Positions 25,546 through 34,877 of a stretch of 64,000 bases of DNA are shown piece after piece. The notes beneath the pieces are model-generated. The model made no database searches, was not told the origin of the DNA, and saw nothing but the letters and a program-made list of their open reading frames with translations. The DNA comes from an uncultured Bacteroidota bacterium (GTDB lineage: Bacteria; Bacteroidota; Bacteroidia; JADZBD01), in NCBI GenBank assembly GCA_937924855.1, contig CALEYQ010000056.1, positions 1 to 64,000 on the forward strand, written 5' to 3'. The number at the start of each line of letters is the position of its first letter. Position 1 is the first letter of the stretch. The position numbers and the translations under genes were made by a program.

Positions 25546-26226
25546 TTGATTGGCATCCTGAAAAAATATCGCAAAAGACTTGCCTGGGTTTTTTCCACCT
25601 TAGCCATTCTTACCGGCTTGTTTACTTTTCTTGCCGACTCGACTATCCGGAATTTCTCATCTCCCTATATATATGCGGACATTGAGTCGCTGCCTGAACG
25701 AAATGTAGGATTGCTTTTAGGCACAAGCTCCAAATTAAAAAAGGGTGGACTAAATCCCTTTTTCTACCACCGGATTTCAACGGCAGTTCAATTATTTCAA
25801 AGCGGAAAAATAAAGCACATCATTGTAAGCGGCGACAACGGAACGATGAGCTATAATGAACCGGTGCAAATGAAAAAATACCTCGTCCTGGCAGGTATTC
25901 CTCCCGAAAAAATTACGCTTGATTATGCGGGCTTTCGCACCCTGGATTCGGTGGTAAGAGCCAAACTGGTTTTCGGACAAAGAAACATCCTGATAATAAG
26001 CCAGAAGTTTCATAACGAAAGAGCCGTTTACGTGGCCCGAAAAGTTGAACTCGTTGCCTATGCCTATAATGCCCCTGATGTAAGTTTCAAAAACTCATTC
26101 AAGACCCGAATCCGGGAATTGTTTGCGCGCGACAAAGCCGTAATTGATATTCTGATGGGGGTTAAACCCAAATTTGAAGGACCCCAAATTGAAATAATAA
26201 TTGACAACCCTGAGGTATCCAAATAA
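25546..26226 (+). CDS. SanA/YdcF-like (DUF218) membrane protein
   Basis: This protein of about 226 aa has an N-terminal membrane segment (WVFSTLAILTGLFTFL) and then a DUF218 domain: VGLLLGTSSKLKKGG, IKHIIVSGDNGTMSYNEP, MKKYLVLAGIPPEKITLDYAGFRTLDSVVRAK, and ILIISQKFHNERAVYVAR. This matches SanA, linked in E. coli to vancomycin exclusion at high temperature and to the cell envelope, rather than YdcF. The start is uncertain: a TTG at 25546, 1 nt after the interrupted PAS frame, gives MIGILKKYRKRLAW. A longer frame begins at 25459 but overlaps the PAS sequence. The reaction is unknown for the family. Confidence 0.83.
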   Translation: MIGILKKYRKRLAWVFSTLAILTGLFTFLADSTIRNFSSPYIYADIESLPERNVGLLLGTSSKLKKGGLNPFFYHRISTAVQLFQSGKIKHIIVSGDNGTMSYNEPVQMKKYLVLAGIPPEKITLDYAGFRTLDSVVRAKLVFGQRNILIISQKFHNERAVYVARKVELVAYAYNAPDVSFKNSFKTRIRELFARDKAVIDILMGVKPKFEGPQIEIIIDNPEVSK

Positions 26227-26239
26227 GACATAAATAAAA

Positions 26240-27358
26240 ATGAAAAGAAACTCATTACTAATGCTCATCCTTCTTTTCGTTAGTGGCTTATCCTTCAGGC
26301 CCAAAGGCAATTTGCCCACTCCGGATAAATTTTCTTACACCGTTTTCAGCGAAAACGGAGGTCGTTCAGACTGGAATGTTAAAACCGGGAAAATTACTTT
26401 CGACCTCTTAAATGGCAAACACTGGGATATTGTTATCTGCAATTCTGATTTAAGTGAAATGAAAAATCTAACAGAACAGATGACCGGAAAATTCTACGAT
26501 GGCCAGAAAATTGAGGACTGGCATTACCGTGGGCAACCGGCATTTTCCCCGGACGGAAAATTAATTTTGTTTCAGGTTCAAAACGAACATTCCTCTCGGA
26601 AGCCCAAATCAGAAGAACATTTATCGCTGGGCATAAATAACGATTTATGGATAATGACTTCCGAAGGACAGAACATTCAAAAACTAACCGACAATCCGGC
26701 CGGATATGCGGTTTTGCATCCTCATTTTTCCTACGATAATAAAAGTATAGTATGGGCCGAAAGAACAGGTCCTGACAAATCGGCGAGTATGTTCGGGGCC
26801 TGGAGGATAAAACTGGCGGAAATTTCAGAGGAAAAACCCGGCAAATACTCCCTTGCGAATATCCGGGAATTTACACCGGGAGGAAACCGATGGTATGAAA
26901 CCCATGGGTTTAGCAAAGATGGCAGCAAAATATATTTCAGCAGCAATACCAACACCGATTTCAAGGCAAGTGATATTTTCGAACTTGAAATCAATACCGG
27001 CAAAGCCAAAAATTTAAGTGCTTCGGCTCATACCTGGGAGGAAATGTATAATGAAAATCCGGCAAAGCCCGGGCAATATTCCTATATTTCCTCACGCTTT
27101 TTCGATTGGAAAAATACCTGGGGATGGGGAACCTTAAGAACCGAATTGTATGTTTTTAACGAGGGCAAGCACCATCGTATCACCTTTTTTAACAACCCCA
27201 ATCCGGACAACCCGGCCAAGCTGAGTAAAAGACATTATTTTATCGGAGACCATTGCTGGAGTCCGGACGGGAAATATATTCTGGCTATCCTGGCAGAAGT
27301 AAAAGCGGGACCGGTAAAAACCCAACTTCTTAAAATAGATGTCTCAAAAATTAACTAG
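26240..27358 (+). CDS. Secreted TolB-like PD40 beta-propeller protein
   Basis: This 372-aa exported protein begins with a signal peptide (NSLLMLILLFVSGLSF) and consists of TolB/PD40-type propeller repeats: GQPAFSPDGKLILFQ, LWIMTSEGQNIQKLTDNP, HPHFSYDNKSIVWAE, FSKDGSKIYFSSNT and CWSPDGKYILAIL. Such proteins are usually periplasmic or extracellular binding scaffolds, and no protease domain follows, in contrast to Tricorn-type fusions. It has no T9SS sorting domain. Its stop TAG overlaps the GTG start of the next gene by one base, so these short genes are likely one operon. The specific role is unknown. Confidence 0.8.
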   Translation: MKRNSLLMLILLFVSGLSFRPKGNLPTPDKFSYTVFSENGGRSDWNVKTGKITFDLLNGKHWDIVICNSDLSEMKNLTEQMTGKFYDGQKIEDWHYRGQPAFSPDGKLILFQVQNEHSSRKPKSEEHLSLGINNDLWIMTSEGQNIQKLTDNPAGYAVLHPHFSYDNKSIVWAERTGPDKSASMFGAWRIKLAEISEEKPGKYSLANIREFTPGGNRWYETHGFSKDGSKIYFSSNTNTDFKASDIFELEINTGKAKNLSASAHTWEEMYNENPAKPGQYSYISSRFFDWKNTWGWGTLRTELYVFNEGKHHRITFFNNPNPDNPAKLSKRHYFIGDHCWSPDGKYILAILAEVKAGPVKTQLLKIDVSKIN

Positions 27359-27801
27359 TGCCTAAAAATTACAATTCAGTTCACAAAGCCATGGAGCTAA
27401 TTGCGATTAGTTTCATTGCAGGCAGTTTAGCCGCAGGAATCCTGGTTAACTCTATGCCTTTTTTCACCCTGGAAAAAATGATATTCGCTGACCTTTACGG
27501 CACTGAGGAGCTGCCGGCGGAGGGATATCCGGTGTTCCGCTTTACCTTTTGGCTTTTTTGTTTGCTCAGCGTAGTGGTCGGACTCTTCCAGTTTTTCCTG
27601 GTTCGGCACGGGGTAAGGAAAAATGAGAAATGGGCTTTTAATTGTTTGGTTTGGGGAGCTCTTATCTGGGGCGTGGGAGCAACAGGAATTGCCATTTTTT
27701 CCGGGGCCATTTCCTATCTTTACTCAGCCATTTTGATGGCAGTTTTACTAGGATTACCTTTGATTATTATTTACCCGCAATTTAAAAACCTGAACAAATG
27801 A
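27358..27801 (+). CDS. Small integral membrane protein
   Basis: I do not recognise this 147-aa protein. It has four hydrophobic segments: ELIAISFIAGSLAAGILV, FWLFCLLSVVVGLFQFF, WGALIWGVGATGIAIF and LYSAILMAVLLGLPLIII, so it is an inner-membrane protein with little outside the bilayer. The GTG start at 27358 overlaps the upstream stop codon as TAGTG; an ATG at 27391 (MELIAISF) is an alternative that would leave out a charged lead of 11 residues. The 3' end overlaps the next membrane gene by 4 nt, so the two are translationally coupled and may work together. Confidence 0.6.
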   Translation: MPKNYNSVHKAMELIAISFIAGSLAAGILVNSMPFFTLEKMIFADLYGTEELPAEGYPVFRFTFWLFCLLSVVVGLFQFFLVRHGVRKNEKWAFNCLVWGALIWGVGATGIAIFSGAISYLYSAILMAVLLGLPLIIIYPQFKNLNK

Positions 27802-28214
27802 AAAACATACTCCTTAATATCCTCGCCGTAATATGTGGTGCATTTTTAGGTGGTCTGGTGAATATGGGACTCATAATTATTTCTCCTTTGGTTATACCCC
27901 CTCCTGAAGGTGTGAATCCGGCAGATTTTGAGAGCCTGAAAGCCAACATCCATTTGTTTGGCCCTGCAAATTTTATTTTTCCATTTCTGGCACATGCACT
28001 AGGAACCCTTGTGGGAGCCTTTCTCGCTTCCATTATAGCCCGTTCACACCGGAGAATTTTTGCACTTGTAATCGGGGTCTTTTTTCTTGTGGGAGGAGTG
28101 GTCAATGCCTTTATGCTACCTGCCCCGGCCTGGTTCATAGGCCTTGATCTAATTGTTGCCTACATTCCCATGGCCCTCCTTGGACATACAATTTCTCTTA
28201 AATTCCGTAAATAA
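27798..28214 (+). CDS. Small integral membrane protein, four helices
   Basis: This 138-aa protein has four predicted membrane helices: the N-terminal ILLNILAVICGAFLGGLVNMGLIII, the pair FIFPFLAHALGTLVGAFLASIIA and IFALVIGVFFLVGGVVNAF, and WFIGLDLIVAYIPMALLG. A proline-rich loop with PPPEGVNPADFESL lies between the first two helices. Related small proteins are common in Bacteroidota but uncharacterised. It shares an ATGA overlap with the preceding membrane gene. The following PKD gene starts 11 nt downstream. Confidence 0.7.
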   Translation: MKNILLNILAVICGAFLGGLVNMGLIIISPLVIPPPEGVNPADFESLKANIHLFGPANFIFPFLAHALGTLVGAFLASIIARSHRRIFALVIGVFFLVGGVVNAFMLPAPAWFIGLDLIVAYIPMALLGHTISLKFRK

Positions 28215-28225
28215 AACATACCCAT

Positions 28226-28897
28226 ATGACACCCAGGCTTAACCTGTTTTTTCTTTTGATTGGGTTTCTTCTTATTGTGACCTCCTGTAACAAGCGACCT
28301 GATGCATCAACAGCATCCGACAAAAGAGAAACCACCATCAATAATGAAATTCAGTTTTACAATTATTCCCGCAATGGATATTCCTATCAATAGGATTTTG
28401 GGGATGGAACATTCTCGGATGAGTTTTCTCCAAAAAAATCCTATACAACGCCTGGAGATTATAATGTTACCCTGACCGTTTATTCCAAGAAAAAGAAAAA
28501 GGAAGCCTCCTATACCCTTCCCATACGAATTACAAGTTATTCTTACCCTCACCTTGGGGTTTATGCAGGGTTGTATTATGAGCAAAGTTCGCTTTGCGGA
28601 TCCCAGGTTAACTCCGGAAACTTTCAGATAACCGGTAGCATGACGAACAATCAGGTAACCCTGTATAATTTCGCAAACCGTTTTTTCCAGGTTCAGGGAA
28701 CTTTTTTAAATAAAAATGGCTATGGGCGTATTCTTCCCATACAGGGAATTCAGGCCTATGACGGATCAACCTGGGATATGGATACGGTTCATATTTTCAT
28801 TACCGGCAATCAACTTATAATGTCGTATCAATTAACGGATTCAGCGTATGCAAATACCTGTTTTTATTTATCAGGAACCTGTCAGGCTTCCAAATAG
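28226..28897 (+). pseudogene. PKD-domain lipoprotein interrupted by TAG
   Basis: From ATG 28226 the frame encodes a lipoprotein signal (LIVTSCNK, Cys21) and then a PKD domain. At 28391-28393 a TAG stands where PKD domains have an almost invariant Trp: YSYQ, stop, DFGDGTFSDEFSPKKSYTTPGDYNVTLTV. TGG to TAG is a single G-to-A change. After this the same frame stays open for another 168 codons, with the rest of the PKD domain and a C-terminal beta-rich domain (VYAGLYYEQSSLCGSQ to CFYLSGTCQ). An intact product would be 223 aa. The ATG at 28571 is internal and has no signal peptide, so it should not be taken as a gene start. This is the clearest nonsense event in the window. Confidence 0.85.
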
Positions 28898-28903
28898 AAA
28901 AAA

Positions 28904-30244
28904 ATGGAAGAACAAAAACAGGTAGGCGGCTCATTTATCAGTTTCGTAATTTCTCCTTTTCAGAAATTTTTCCGGATAGAATCTGCCGGAGGTTTATTAC
29001 TCTTCGGATCCACCATTCTGGCTTTAATTTGGGCCAATAGTCCCTACAGCTCTCTTTACGAGAAAATAAAAAATCTGGAGCTTGGATTTTCAGTTCACAC
29101 TTTCGAACTGTCAAAACCCCTCATACTGTGGATCAACGACGGGCTCATGGCAATTTTTTTCTTTTTAATCGGTCTTGAAATAAAAAGAGAATTGTTCTCC
29201 GGAGAGTTGAGTGAACCCAGAAAAGCCGCCTTCCCTTTATTAGCAGCCCTGGGAGGGATGTCGGTTCCCGCCCTGTTGTTTTACTTTTTCAATAAAAATC
29301 CTGAGGCTTCCGCAGGCTGGGGCATCCCAATGGCCACGGACATTGCCTTTTCCCTTGCCATTTTAAAGGTACTGGGCAATCGTGTTCCTTTGAGCCTGAA
29401 AATATTTCTCACCGCCTTTGCCATCGTGGATGACCTGGGCGCCATTCTGGTAATTGCTCTTTTTTACAGCACCGGAATAAAATGGGGACTAATTGCAATA
29501 GGTTGCGGGGTTCTTGGCTTTTTACTTTTCCTTTCCTACCGAAAGTACTTCAGACTCTCTATAATAATTTTTGGAGGCCTGGCCGCCTGGTTTTTATTCC
29601 TGAAGGGTGGCATACACCCCACACTGGCAGGAGTGGTTCTTGCCTTTGCGGTTCCCATTAGTCAAAAAATAAATTTCAAAACTTTTAAAAGAAAATTTCC
29701 GGAGTTTGTAGAGAAAATTTCCTCCACACCGGGAAAAGGAGAAGTTGTTTTATCCCGTGAACAAAAAGAGCAAATAGATGACCTTAATTCCTGGATTGCA
29801 AATGTTCGTTCGCCCCTGCAACATCTGGAGGATAAATTACACGCCTGGGTCGCTTTCGGCATTATGCCCATTTTCGCTTTATTCAATGCCGGGATAGGTT
29901 TATCTGATTTTTCCTCTTTGGACTCTTCCCTTATGATCGTGCTTGCCATGGCCCTCATCCTGGGAAACCTCATAGGTGTTTTGGTGTTTTCTGCCCTGGG
30001 AATTACAATGGGAATTTGTGAAAAGCCAATGGGTTTAACAAACTATCACTTGGTCGGCGCTTCACTTCTCGCCGGAGTAGGTTTCACCATGTCGGTTTTT
30101 ATCGCAACCCTTGCTTATGCCGGCCAGGCGATGTTGCTGGATTCCGCCAAGGCAGGAATTCTGGCAGGTTCTTTGATTGCCGGTTTAGCAGGTTACCTGG
30201 TGCTCAGGTTCGCACCTGAAAGAACCAAACCGGAATTACTATGA
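28904..30244 (+). CDS. nhaA: Na+/H+ antiporter NhaA
   Basis: NhaA exchanges inner Na+ or Li+ for two outer protons and sets internal pH and sodium. The 446-aa protein keeps the family blocks: IFFFLIGLEIKREL in the first third, PMATDIAFSLAIL, and the ion-binding Asp pair in FAIVDDLGAILVIALFY, with the helix ending GGIHPTLAGVVLAF. It has about 12 membrane segments and a longer charged cytoplasmic loop (residues near 270-300) than E. coli NhaA. It lies 7 nt after the interrupted PKD gene and overlaps the next lipoprotein gene by 4 nt, so it is probably part of the same transcript. Confidence 0.96.
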   Translation: MEEQKQVGGSFISFVISPFQKFFRIESAGGLLLFGSTILALIWANSPYSSLYEKIKNLELGFSVHTFELSKPLILWINDGLMAIFFFLIGLEIKRELFSGELSEPRKAAFPLLAALGGMSVPALLFYFFNKNPEASAGWGIPMATDIAFSLAILKVLGNRVPLSLKIFLTAFAIVDDLGAILVIALFYSTGIKWGLIAIGCGVLGFLLFLSYRKYFRLSIIIFGGLAAWFLFLKGGIHPTLAGVVLAFAVPISQKINFKTFKRKFPEFVEKISSTPGKGEVVLSREQKEQIDDLNSWIANVRSPLQHLEDKLHAWVAFGIMPIFALFNAGIGLSDFSSLDSSLMIVLAMALILGNLIGVLVFSALGITMGICEKPMGLTNYHLVGASLLAGVGFTMSVFIATLAYAGQAMLLDSAKAGILAGSLIAGLAGYLVLRFAPERTKPELL

Positions 30245-30807
30245 CTTTTGCAAAAATTCTGATCCGGCTTGTACTTCTTATGTGCTTAACTGTATTGTTC
30301 TTTTCCTGCGGTGAAATTCCACAAGAAACAAGCAAAACTACAGCAACAGGGGCAGATTCCCAGACCACAGCAACAACCTTAAGGGATTCACTCATCTCCC
30401 CCACCCCGAAAATAGTAGTCGATTCAGGTCCCTTAAAACCCAAACCTCCAAAGGCTCTCAATGAAAACGAGGAAAACCCCGGAGTTTCATGGGTGGATAT
30501 AAACATCTATAACCACACCATTGAATACCATTATGTAGTTTCCAACAAAGACAAATTAGAGAATCCTGACAGTTTGTTTTGCGAAATGCTAATCCCGGTT
30601 TTCAAATCCGCCCGCAATGTTTATCCCACCACCATTGCCGACAATTTCGAAAAAGGAATAAGCGTTGAACGATCCACCCGACCCTCAAAAATGAAAGGAA
30701 TAGTTTTTCTCAGTGGACCCAAAAAAAGAAAATTGCCCTTTCAATCCAGGGAATATTCACTTGAGGAAAAATCCGATAGTCCTTGTATTTGCACCCCCCT
30801 CAACTAA
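30241..30807 (+). CDS. Hypothetical lipoprotein after nhaA
   Basis: This 188-aa protein has the lipobox LFFSCGE (Cys23) after a long hydrophobic signal. Then comes a low-complexity segment rich in Thr, Ala and Pro (about 28-80: TSKTTATGADSQTTATT and PKPPKA), probably an unstructured tether, and a compact C-terminal region of about 100 residues with INIYNHTIEYHYVVSNK and CICTPLN at the end. I do not recognise the family. It overlaps nhaA by 4 nt (ATGA) and converges with the YdeI-like gene, overlapping it by 4 nt on opposite strands, which is tight packing. Confidence 0.6.
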   Translation: MTFAKILIRLVLLMCLTVLFFSCGEIPQETSKTTATGADSQTTATTLRDSLISPTPKIVVDSGPLKPKPPKALNENEENPGVSWVDINIYNHTIEYHYVVSNKDKLENPDSLFCEMLIPVFKSARNVYPTTIADNFEKGISVERSTRPSKMKGIVFLSGPKKRKLPFQSREYSLEEKSDSPCICTPLN

Positions 30808-31394
30808 CGGTAGCGATCATTCAGGCCTCCACCCTTCATAATCATGGGTATAATTTTTGCCATCCGCTTTTCACGGGTTTCGGGCTTTTTGGCTTCAGAG
30901 ATGTAGTCTGCATATTCTCTTCGGTGACTGAGGCTCATCTTTTCAAAAACACTTTGCACATCCTTTCTTTTTTTAAATAATTCCATCAGCTCAGCAGGGA
31001 TGATGAGTGGTTTACCTACCCTGGCCTTGATTTCCTTCCCTTCTTTTGCGTTTTTGATGGCCTCCAGGATATATTGCTTTACGAGTTTTTCATCAATTTT
31101 TTCACCCTCCGAAAACCTCCATTGCCGCAGGGCACGGGTAACACCTTCCTGGGCATTGATTAACTTTTTGGCCGAGTACTTCAAAAGGGCTCCCTGATAA
31201 AACCAAATTCCGAAATACGATTTAAAAGCACCCAGACCCACAATATTTTTTCCTTGATAAACATAAACAGGGGCTCCCCATTTCAGGGTTTCTTCCAGGC
31301 CCGTGGAAAGAACCACCCTTCGCAGTTTTTTCATTTCCTCCGGATACAGTTTGTTTTTTTTAAAAAAGCTCTCGGCCCCTAAATTCTTTTCCAT
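30804..31394 (-). CDS. YdeI/OmpD-associated family protein with DUF1801 domain
   Basis: This 196-aa soluble protein has an N-terminal DUF1801-like part (LYPEEMKKLRRVVLSTGLEETLKWGAPVY) and a C-terminal YdeI/OmpD-associated (bacteriocin-protection) helical domain with KARVGKPLIIPAEL, FEKMSLSHRREYADYISEAKKPETREKR. The second motif is the hallmark of the family. In E. coli YdeI is linked to antimicrobial peptide resistance, but no biochemical role is certain. The protein has no signal peptide. It is transcribed toward the nhaA operon and its start faces the S9 peptidase gene. Confidence 0.85.
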   Translation of the reverse strand: MEKNLGAESFFKKNKLYPEEMKKLRRVVLSTGLEETLKWGAPVYVYQGKNIVGLGAFKSYFGIWFYQGALLKYSAKKLINAQEGVTRALRQWRFSEGEKIDEKLVKQYILEAIKNAKEGKEIKARVGKPLIIPAELMELFKKRKDVQSVFEKMSLSHRREYADYISEAKKPETREKRMAKIIPMIMKGGGLNDRYR

Positions 31395-31455
31395 GTAATC
31401 AAAATTTTAAGTAATTTCCCTTTATTGTAAATTTAGAAATTCCCAAACAAATCCT

Positions 31456-33867
31456 ATGCGGAAAACCCTCCTTTCATTACTACTATCTGCATTTTCTCTC
31501 ACTTTTTATGGCCAATCCGAAGGATCCGGTAATTTTAAAGTCCCCCCGGAAACCATTCTGAAACTGGCCGATTACGACAGACCCCCGTCCGTATTTTTTG
31601 ATTCCGGAAAAAAATACCTGATTCTTGCCTATAGAAACACCTACAAAACCTTACCTGAACTTTATCAGGAAGAATTGAAGCTGGGAGGTTTGCGCATTAA
31701 TCCCGACCACAATATTTCAAGCACCATTACTTATTACAACAATCTGAAAATCAAAAAATTTATGGATAAGCAAGAGGTCCAGGTAAAGGGACTTCCTGAA
31801 AATCCAAAAATCACCTACTTCGCCTTTTCGCCCGATGAAAAAAAACTGGGCTTCACCCACACCTCTGATAAGGGTGTGGAGCTTTGGTATCTCGACCTGG
31901 AATCAGGAGAAGCAAAACAACTTACCGGACCCGTTTTAAATGCCAATATCGGCAACCCGTACAGCTGGAATGCAAGTTCCAACGAATTGCTTGTCAGAAC
32001 TCTTCCCTCGAACAGGCAACCCCTGAAAATCCGGGGAAAAGAAATTCCCGATCGTCCTGTTGTTGCGGAAAGCAGTGGGGAAAAATCACAAAACAGAACC
32101 TATCAGGATTTGTTAAAAAATCCAACCGACGAATTTAACTTCGAAACTTTGGTGGGATCCGAAATAAAAAAAGTAAGTCTGTCGGGCGAAATAAAATCCT
32201 TTCTCCCCCTGGATCTTTATCTGGAGGAGGAAATTTCTCCCGACGGAAAATACATCCTGATTACAAGTCTTGAGAAACCCTTCTCTTACATTGTACCTTA
32301 TCAGCGTTTTCCTCAAAAAATAAGTCTTTATGATTATTCAGGAAATTTTTTAACCACCCTTGCCAGGATTCCACTCTCAGAAAATATTCCCAAAGGATTT
32401 ATGGCAACCCGCACCGGAAAAAGATCTTTGCAGTGGCGCAATGACATGCCTGCCACTTTGTTTTATGTTGAGGCTCTCGACGAGGGCGATCCCGCAAAGA
32501 AAAGTTCTCACCGCGATGCATTATACCTTCTGGAAGCCCCTTTTAAAAGTGAGCCCATTGAATTTTTCAGAACCAAAAACAGGTTTTCCTCCATTTTGTG
32601 GGGCAACAAAGATTTTTGCCTGATTTCTGACTACTGGCACGACACGCGCATGACCTCCACCTGGAAAGTCAACCCCGGTTCCCAAAAAGACGAACCCAAA
32701 ATGCTTTGGGAGAGAAACAACCAGGATATTTATGCCCATCCCGGGGATTTTGAAACCGAAAAAAATAAGTTTGGCAAATCCGTGGTAGCGGTCAGAGGGA
32801 ATAAGGCCTTTTTGAAAGGAGAAGGGCACAAACCCGATGGACAATTCCCATTCATTGACGAATTTGATTTAACCAAACTTTCCACACGAAGACTTTATGT
32901 TTCGAAACTAAAGGACAGGATGGAAAGCATCATCGGGTTTTCGGATATCAATTCCGGAGAAATTCTTGTGCAAATTCAATCCAAAAGTGAATTTCCCAAT
33001 TATTTCCTGCGTAAAATAAAAGGTGGGAACCCGGTTCAGATAACCTTTAACAAAAACCCTTTTGAATCAATTAAGAATGTTCAAAAAGAAGTCATAAAAT
33101 ACAAACGAAAAGACGGGGTGGAACTATCCGGAACCTTGTACCTTCCCCTTGGGTATGACAAAACGAAAAAAACCAAATACCCCTTATTAATTTGGGCATA
33201 TCCGCTCGAATACAAAGACAAAAACACGGCAGGTCAATCGCGTTCCAACCCGAATGCTTTTACTTTTCCCCATAACGGGTCGTTTATTTATTGGGTAACC
33301 CGCGGCTATGTTGTTCTGGATAACGCTTCCTTTCCCATTGTTGGAGAAGGAGACAAAGAACCCAACGACACCTTCATTCAGCAGCTTATTGATAATGCCG
33401 AAGCCGCCATAAACGCTGTTGACAAGATGGGCTACATCGATCCGAAGCGGGTAGCCATTGGGGGTCATTCCTACGGTGCTTTTATGACTGCCAATCTGCT
33501 TACCCATTCAAAATTATTTGCCTGTGGCATTGCGCGAAGCGGTGCCTACAACCGCACACTAACTCCATTCGGATTTCAGGGCGAACAAAGGAATTACTGG
33601 GATGCCAAGGAAGTATACAACGGAATGTCGCCTTTTATGTCGGCTGAAAAAATGAAAACTCCCTTACTTCTCGTTCACGGCGAAGCAGATAATAATCCCG
33701 GCACTTTTACACTACAGACCGAAAGATATTATCAGGCATTAAAGGGGCTTGGGGCTCCCGTGAAAATGGTAATTCTCCCCGGTGAGAGCCATGGCTACGC
33801 TGCCAAAGAAAACATCCTTCATTTATTATGGGAACAAGATACTTTTCTTGAAAAACATCTTAAATAA
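31456..33867 (+). CDS. Secreted S9 family prolyl oligopeptidase-like serine peptidase
   Basis: This 803-aa exported peptidase has a signal peptide (cleavage after FYGQ), an N-terminal beta-propeller (about 40-560, including FAFSPDEKKLGFTH) and a C-terminal alpha/beta-hydrolase domain. The catalytic triad is readable: Ser672 in GGHSYGAF, Asp745 in HGEADNN and His779 in GESHGY. It resembles the glutamyl endopeptidase/dipeptidyl peptidase branch of S9 seen in Bacteroidota and chloroplasts, which cleaves oligopeptides. It has no T9SS domain, so it is probably periplasmic. A -7-like box TAAATTTA lies about 25 nt before the ATG. It is the first of a run of same-strand genes up to 35943. Confidence 0.93.
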   Translation: MRKTLLSLLLSAFSLTFYGQSEGSGNFKVPPETILKLADYDRPPSVFFDSGKKYLILAYRNTYKTLPELYQEELKLGGLRINPDHNISSTITYYNNLKIKKFMDKQEVQVKGLPENPKITYFAFSPDEKKLGFTHTSDKGVELWYLDLESGEAKQLTGPVLNANIGNPYSWNASSNELLVRTLPSNRQPLKIRGKEIPDRPVVAESSGEKSQNRTYQDLLKNPTDEFNFETLVGSEIKKVSLSGEIKSFLPLDLYLEEEISPDGKYILITSLEKPFSYIVPYQRFPQKISLYDYSGNFLTTLARIPLSENIPKGFMATRTGKRSLQWRNDMPATLFYVEALDEGDPAKKSSHRDALYLLEAPFKSEPIEFFRTKNRFSSILWGNKDFCLISDYWHDTRMTSTWKVNPGSQKDEPKMLWERNNQDIYAHPGDFETEKNKFGKSVVAVRGNKAFLKGEGHKPDGQFPFIDEFDLTKLSTRRLYVSKLKDRMESIIGFSDINSGEILVQIQSKSEFPNYFLRKIKGGNPVQITFNKNPFESIKNVQKEVIKYKRKDGVELSGTLYLPLGYDKTKKTKYPLLIWAYPLEYKDKNTAGQSRSNPNAFTFPHNGSFIYWVTRGYVVLDNASFPIVGEGDKEPNDTFIQQLIDNAEAAINAVDKMGYIDPKRVAIGGHSYGAFMTANLLTHSKLFACGIARSGAYNRTLTPFGFQGEQRNYWDAKEVYNGMSPFMSAEKMKTPLLLVHGEADNNPGTFTLQTERYYQALKGLGAPVKMVILPGESHGYAAKENILHLLWEQDTFLEKHLK

Positions 33868-33897
33868 CAATAACATTAATCTAAAAAAAACCGAAAA

Positions 33898-34425
33898 ATG
33901 ATTGCACTTTATATTGCTCTTGGAATAATCGCATTAATTCTGATTATTCCAATTTTCATTTCTACCGACATGGAATATGAAAAAACAATGGATATAAATG
34001 CCAATCCGGAAACCGTTTGGCCGTATGTCAGCCAGCTAAAGGAAATGGACAGATGGAGCCCCTGGGTAGAAAAAGACCCCAACATGAAAAAAACATTTAC
34101 AGGGACTGATGGGACTCCGGGTGCTTCTCAGGGCTGGGAAGGAAACAAGGCTGTGGGACAGGGTTCTCAAACCCTAATCAGCCTGGATCCCCCAAACCGG
34201 GTAGAAACGCGTTTGGATTTTATCAAGCCTTTTAAAAGCACTGCGCAGGCATGGATAAATCTGGAAAAAATTACCGAAGGAACCCGCGTAGCCTGGGGAT
34301 TCAAAAGCAAAATTCAATATCCCATGAACATCATGAAACTCTTTATTAATTTTAAGAAAAATATGGATAAGGAATTTGGGGGTGGATTGAATAAATTAAA
34401 AAAACTGGCAGAAAATAAACAATGA
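33898..34425 (+). CDS. SRPBCC (START-like) family protein with N-terminal membrane helix
   Basis: This 175-aa protein begins with a transmembrane segment (IALYIALGIIALILIIPIFI) and then a SRPBCC lipid/hydrophobic-ligand-binding fold: MDINANPETVWPYVSQLKEMDRWSPWVEKDPN is the typical first helix region, and RVAWGFKSKIQYPMNIMKLF the terminal one. Such membrane-tethered polyketide-cyclase-like proteins are common in Bacteroidota and uncharacterised. It overlaps the DUF1801 gene downstream by 4 nt (ATGA). Confidence 0.85.
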   Translation: MIALYIALGIIALILIIPIFISTDMEYEKTMDINANPETVWPYVSQLKEMDRWSPWVEKDPNMKKTFTGTDGTPGASQGWEGNKAVGQGSQTLISLDPPNRVETRLDFIKPFKSTAQAWINLEKITEGTRVAWGFKSKIQYPMNIMKLFINFKKNMDKEFGGGLNKLKKLAENKQ

Positions 34426-34877
34426 GTGCAAACATAACCACGCCGGAAGATTACATCAATCAGCTCCCTGAGGAAAGGAAAGGGAGCATGAATACGTTGC
34501 GGAAGATTATCAAAAAAAATCTTCCCAAGGGATTTAAGGAAGCCATCTCGTACGGAAGCATTGGCTATGTTGTTCCCCACACAAAATATCCTGCCGGTTA
34601 CCATTGCGATCCAAAGCTTCCCCTGCCCTTCCTATCCATAGCCTCGCAAAAGAATTTTATTGCCTTGTATCACATGGGAATTTACGCTGACCCCAAATTA
34701 CTTTCCTGGTTTACTGCTGAATATTCAAGAGTAACCAAATCCCGACCCGACATGGGCAAAAGTTGCATCCGGTTTAAAAAACCTGAGAATATTCCATTTG
34801 AATTGATTGGAGAGTTGGCTACCAAAATGTCGGCGGATGATTGGATTAAATTATACGAAAAAAATATACGGCGATGA
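34422..34877 (+). CDS. DUF1801 domain protein
   Basis: This 151-aa soluble protein matches DUF1801: TPEDYINQLPEERKGSMNTLRKIIKKNLPKGFKEAISYGSIGYVVP at the N-terminus, followed by FLSIASQKNFIALYHMGIY and MGKSCIRFKKPENIPFELI. DUF1801 is a small frataxin-like fold of unknown role, also fused to the YdeI domain in the gene at 30804. Stop-start overlaps on both sides (4 nt with the SRPBCC gene, 4 nt with the next gene) show that the four genes 33898-35943 form one translationally coupled unit. Confidence 0.88.
   Translation: MSANITTPEDYINQLPEERKGSMNTLRKIIKKNLPKGFKEAISYGSIGYVVPHTKYPAGYHCDPKLPLPFLSIASQKNFIALYHMGIYADPKLLSWFTAEYSRVTKSRPDMGKSCIRFKKPENIPFELIGELATKMSADDWIKLYEKNIRR

Noticed and set aside
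28571..28897. Stand-alone 108-aa gene
   Set aside because: It is the in-frame tail of the interrupted PKD lipoprotein and has no signal peptide of its own.
30804..34877. A defence or antitoxin module around the YdeI and DUF1801 genes
   Set aside because: The two DUF1801-related genes are separated by an S9 peptidase and have no toxin-like or nuclease neighbour; they are ordinary housekeeping-type accessory genes.
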